64,000 nt of DNA, taken from the NCBI GenBank assembly GCA_000238815.2, contig AFXB01000009.1, positions 1 through 64,000 of the forward strand, given 5' to 3'. The DNA is from SAR116 cluster alpha proteobacterium HIMB100 (lineage in GTDB: Bacteria; Pseudomonadota; Alphaproteobacteria; Puniceispirillales; Puniceispirillaceae). The notes under the pieces are model-generated. The model did not search any database, had not been told where the DNA came from, and was given only the letters and a program-made list of their open reading frames with translations. The position numbers were made by a program, and so were the translations under genes. Of this stretch, positions 62,398 through 64,000 are shown piece by piece (within the stretch, counting starts at the first letter, position 1; each line of letters opens with the position of its first letter).

Positions 62398-64000
62398 TTA
62401 CAGATGCGGCAACAGGTAACGCTGGCGTTTTTTGTCTGTCAGATAACGCAAATCCACACAGACCAGACCATCCACACAATAGCTGAACTGAGGATCAACA
62501 TTAAAGGCCGAAAACCGCACACCACCTGTCTCACATACAGCTGTATATTGTTTGTATAAGGTCGGCACCTTCACCCCGAGTTGGTCCAGCTGTTCGGTCA
62601 GGCGCCGGAAATCTGCTCTTTTGTCGCGACCGGGGATAAGTTGTTCTGCAAGCTGGCCATGTTTAGCGCTGGGCCGATAAGGCATCAGGCTGCAGGCCAG
62701 TTGTGCCGGATCCGGGTAATGCTGGGCATAATACCGCACCAGCAACGCCTTTGCCCGTTCCGGCAGTGAAGCAGATAAAGATACCGGGCCGAACAGATAA
62801 CCAACCTTCGGATGACGAGCAATATAGGCCCCAATCCCTTGCCAGAGATAATCAAGTGAGCGCATCCCCCAGAATCGTGGCTGAACAAATGACCGGCCTA
62901 ATTCCAGCCCCGCTTCAAACACAGGCTGGGCAGTCTCCTGATAAGAAAACAGAGTGCTGGAATATAGCCGATTTTTGTCCTTTTCAGGCCAGGCCCAAAT
63001 TTCCCCCAGACGATAAGCCCCGACAATTTCAGTAAGCTGTTCATCCCACAACACAATGTGACGATAATAGTGATCAAACTGGTCGATATCATGACATGCC
63101 CCGGTGCCTTCGCCCACAGCTCTAAAGGCTTGCTCGCGCAACCGCCCAATTTCATTCAGAACTGTAGAGTCTATATCTGCTGAAAAGAAAAGAATTGACT
63201 TGCCATCTGCTGTCTGTCCAAGATGCTCGGCCCTCTCCAGCTCACGCTGTAAAGATGAGCGGTTCTGTGGGGGGCTGAGGCTTTCCGGAGCGGTAATGAC
63301 CGGCGGTTGCTGCATCTTTTGCAGGCTGTAGACATGACGCTGAATCAGCTCAACCTTGTGGCGGCGACTGACCGAGAGTCTGTGCAATTGGGTGGTGTTA
63401 ATTTTGGCGCCGATGTAAAACCGCATCTGGCCTGAGAACTTTATCATTTCGCGTGGCAGACACAACATCGACAGAGTCTGGCTGAGCCGCGCGATAAGAT
63501 AAAAGGCTGCTGAATTGCGGGCCTGAATGCAGACCGGAACCACAGGCACCTGACATCGTTCAGCAAACCGCAGGAAGCCGCTGTTCCATTGTCTGTCCTT
63601 GATTCCACCTGATGTCGCTCTGGACACCTCACCTGAGGGGAAAAAAATCACCGCCTGCTCTTCAATCAAAGCCTGTTCGATGCGTTTGATATCTTGCTTG
63701 CGGGTCTCGCCGGTCAGATTGTCAACTGCCAGAAACAAATCTGATAAGGGGCTGATTTGTGTCAGCAGCTGATTAGAAACAATTTTCACATCTGGCCGAA
63801 CCGTGCTGACCAGATGTAACAGGCCAAGCCCATCCAACCCGCCCAACGGATGATTCGCCACGATAATGACAGCCCCTTTTTCAGGAATATTGCGCAGATC
63901 ATTATTCATGATGGTGTAGCTGACATTAATTTCTGCAAATACCTGCTCAATGAAATCGGCCCCCTTGAGGTGAGCGTTTTCGTGTAAGAAGCGGTTAATC
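62398..64000 (-). CDS. PlsC-like acyltransferase fused to GNAT (ornithine-lipid/hemolysin type), 5' cut
   Basis: The frame is open to the right edge, so the start is missing; the first visible residues read INRFLHENAHLKGADFIEQV and lead into VANHPLGGLDGLGLL, a PlsC-type motif (HxxxxxD variant), then FFPSGEVSRAT. The C-terminal part (from about 250 of the visible length) is a GNAT N-acyltransferase domain of the OlsB/hemolysin group. Such fusions make acylated amino-acid lipids. Product and substrate are inferred only; ornithine lipid is one option. The ATG at 63909 is internal. Confidence 0.82.
   Translation of the reverse strand, partial: INRFLHENAHLKGADFIEQVFAEINVSYTIMNNDLRNIPEKGAVIIVANHPLGGLDGLGLLHLVSTVRPDVKIVSNQLLTQISPLSDLFLAVDNLTGETRKQDIKRIEQALIEEQAVIFFPSGEVSRATSGGIKDRQWNSGFLRFAERCQVPVVPVCIQARNSAAFYLIARLSQTLSMLCLPREMIKFSGQMRFYIGAKINTTQLHRLSVSRRHKVELIQRHVYSLQKMQQPPVITAPESLSPPQNRSSLQRELERAEHLGQTADGKSILFFSADIDSTVLNEIGRLREQAFRAVGEGTGACHDIDQFDHYYRHIVLWDEQLTEIVGAYRLGEIWAWPEKDKNRLYSSTLFSYQETAQPVFEAGLELGRSFVQPRFWGMRSLDYLWQGIGAYIARHPKVGYLFGPVSLSASLPERAKALLVRYYAQHYPDPAQLACSLMPYRPSAKHGQLAEQLIPGRDKRADFRRLTEQLDQLGVKVPTLYKQYTAVCETGGVRFSAFNVDPQFSYCVDGLVCVDLRYLTDKKRQRYLLPHL

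Overview
The window looks like chromosomal DNA of a free-living alphaproteobacterium. The evidence is the gene set: DUF2794, DUF3126, DUF1489 and a zinc-ribbon family that I know from alphaproteobacteria, plus the yfgM-bamB-der order. A marine SAR116 (Puniceispirillaceae)-type organism would fit the moderate GC, compact gene spacing and the mix of purine, acyl-CoA and nitrogen genes, but that placement is inference and no rRNA is present to test it. No CRISPR array, rRNA operon or intact insertion sequence is visible. About 60 genes are supported, two of them cut by the window edges.

Layout. 1-7.5 kb: a secreted Calx-beta/Ig-like protein cut by the left edge, small proteins, an ArsC/Spx-like protein, an FAD amine oxidoreductase, a cadherin-like lipoprotein, an AEC transporter, a 2-hydroxyacid dehydrogenase and tRNA-Val(GAC) with its terminator. 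7.7-14.3 kb: an N-formylglutamate amidohydrolase-like gene, the yfgM-like/bamB/der operon (envelope assembly and ribosome biogenesis), several small alphaproteobacterial proteins and an ArgO-type exporter. 14.3-21.3 kb: a likely purine module with two overlapping Lin0512-family paralogues and an 8-oxoguanine-deaminase-like amidohydrolase, converging on a four-gene BMP-type (nucleoside/purine) ABC transporter operon that ends in a clear terminator. 21.4-25.4 kb: pyruvate kinase, an MFS transporter and a lipoprotein metallo-hydrolase.

25.4-29.5 kb: a tight operon of an acyl-CoA dehydrogenase, an ADP-forming acyl-CoA ligase and a CaiD-like hydratase, probably a CoA-linked catabolic route for carnitine or a similar small zwitterion or acid. 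29.5-31 kb: small membrane proteins (SMR, DUF3147) and a VOC protein. 31-33 kb: an AT-rich foreign patch (metallo-beta-lactamase-fold protein, small ORF, integrase remnant) lying directly against the 3' end of guaA, a known integration hotspot. 33-41.5 kb: guaA, guaB, rlmE and an RND efflux pump with its adaptor. 41.6-48.6 kb: MATE transporter plus glnE, an MFS transporter, a nuclease and DUF1489. 48.6-54.3 kb: mgtE, threonine aldolase, and amtB/glnK divergent from a LysR gene with a strong inverted repeat between them. glnE, glnK and amtB make this a nitrogen-control neighbourhood. 54.3-64 kb: a damaged small ORF with a strong ribosome site and terminator, a DEAD-box helicase, a GT9 glycosyltransferase, a PfkB kinase, a large S8 autotransporter-like protease and a PlsC-GNAT lipid acyltransferase fusion cut by the right edge.

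The best candidates for something not yet described are the Lin0512 pair in the purine module, the ADP-forming CoA-ligase operon, and the patch at the guaA 3' end.
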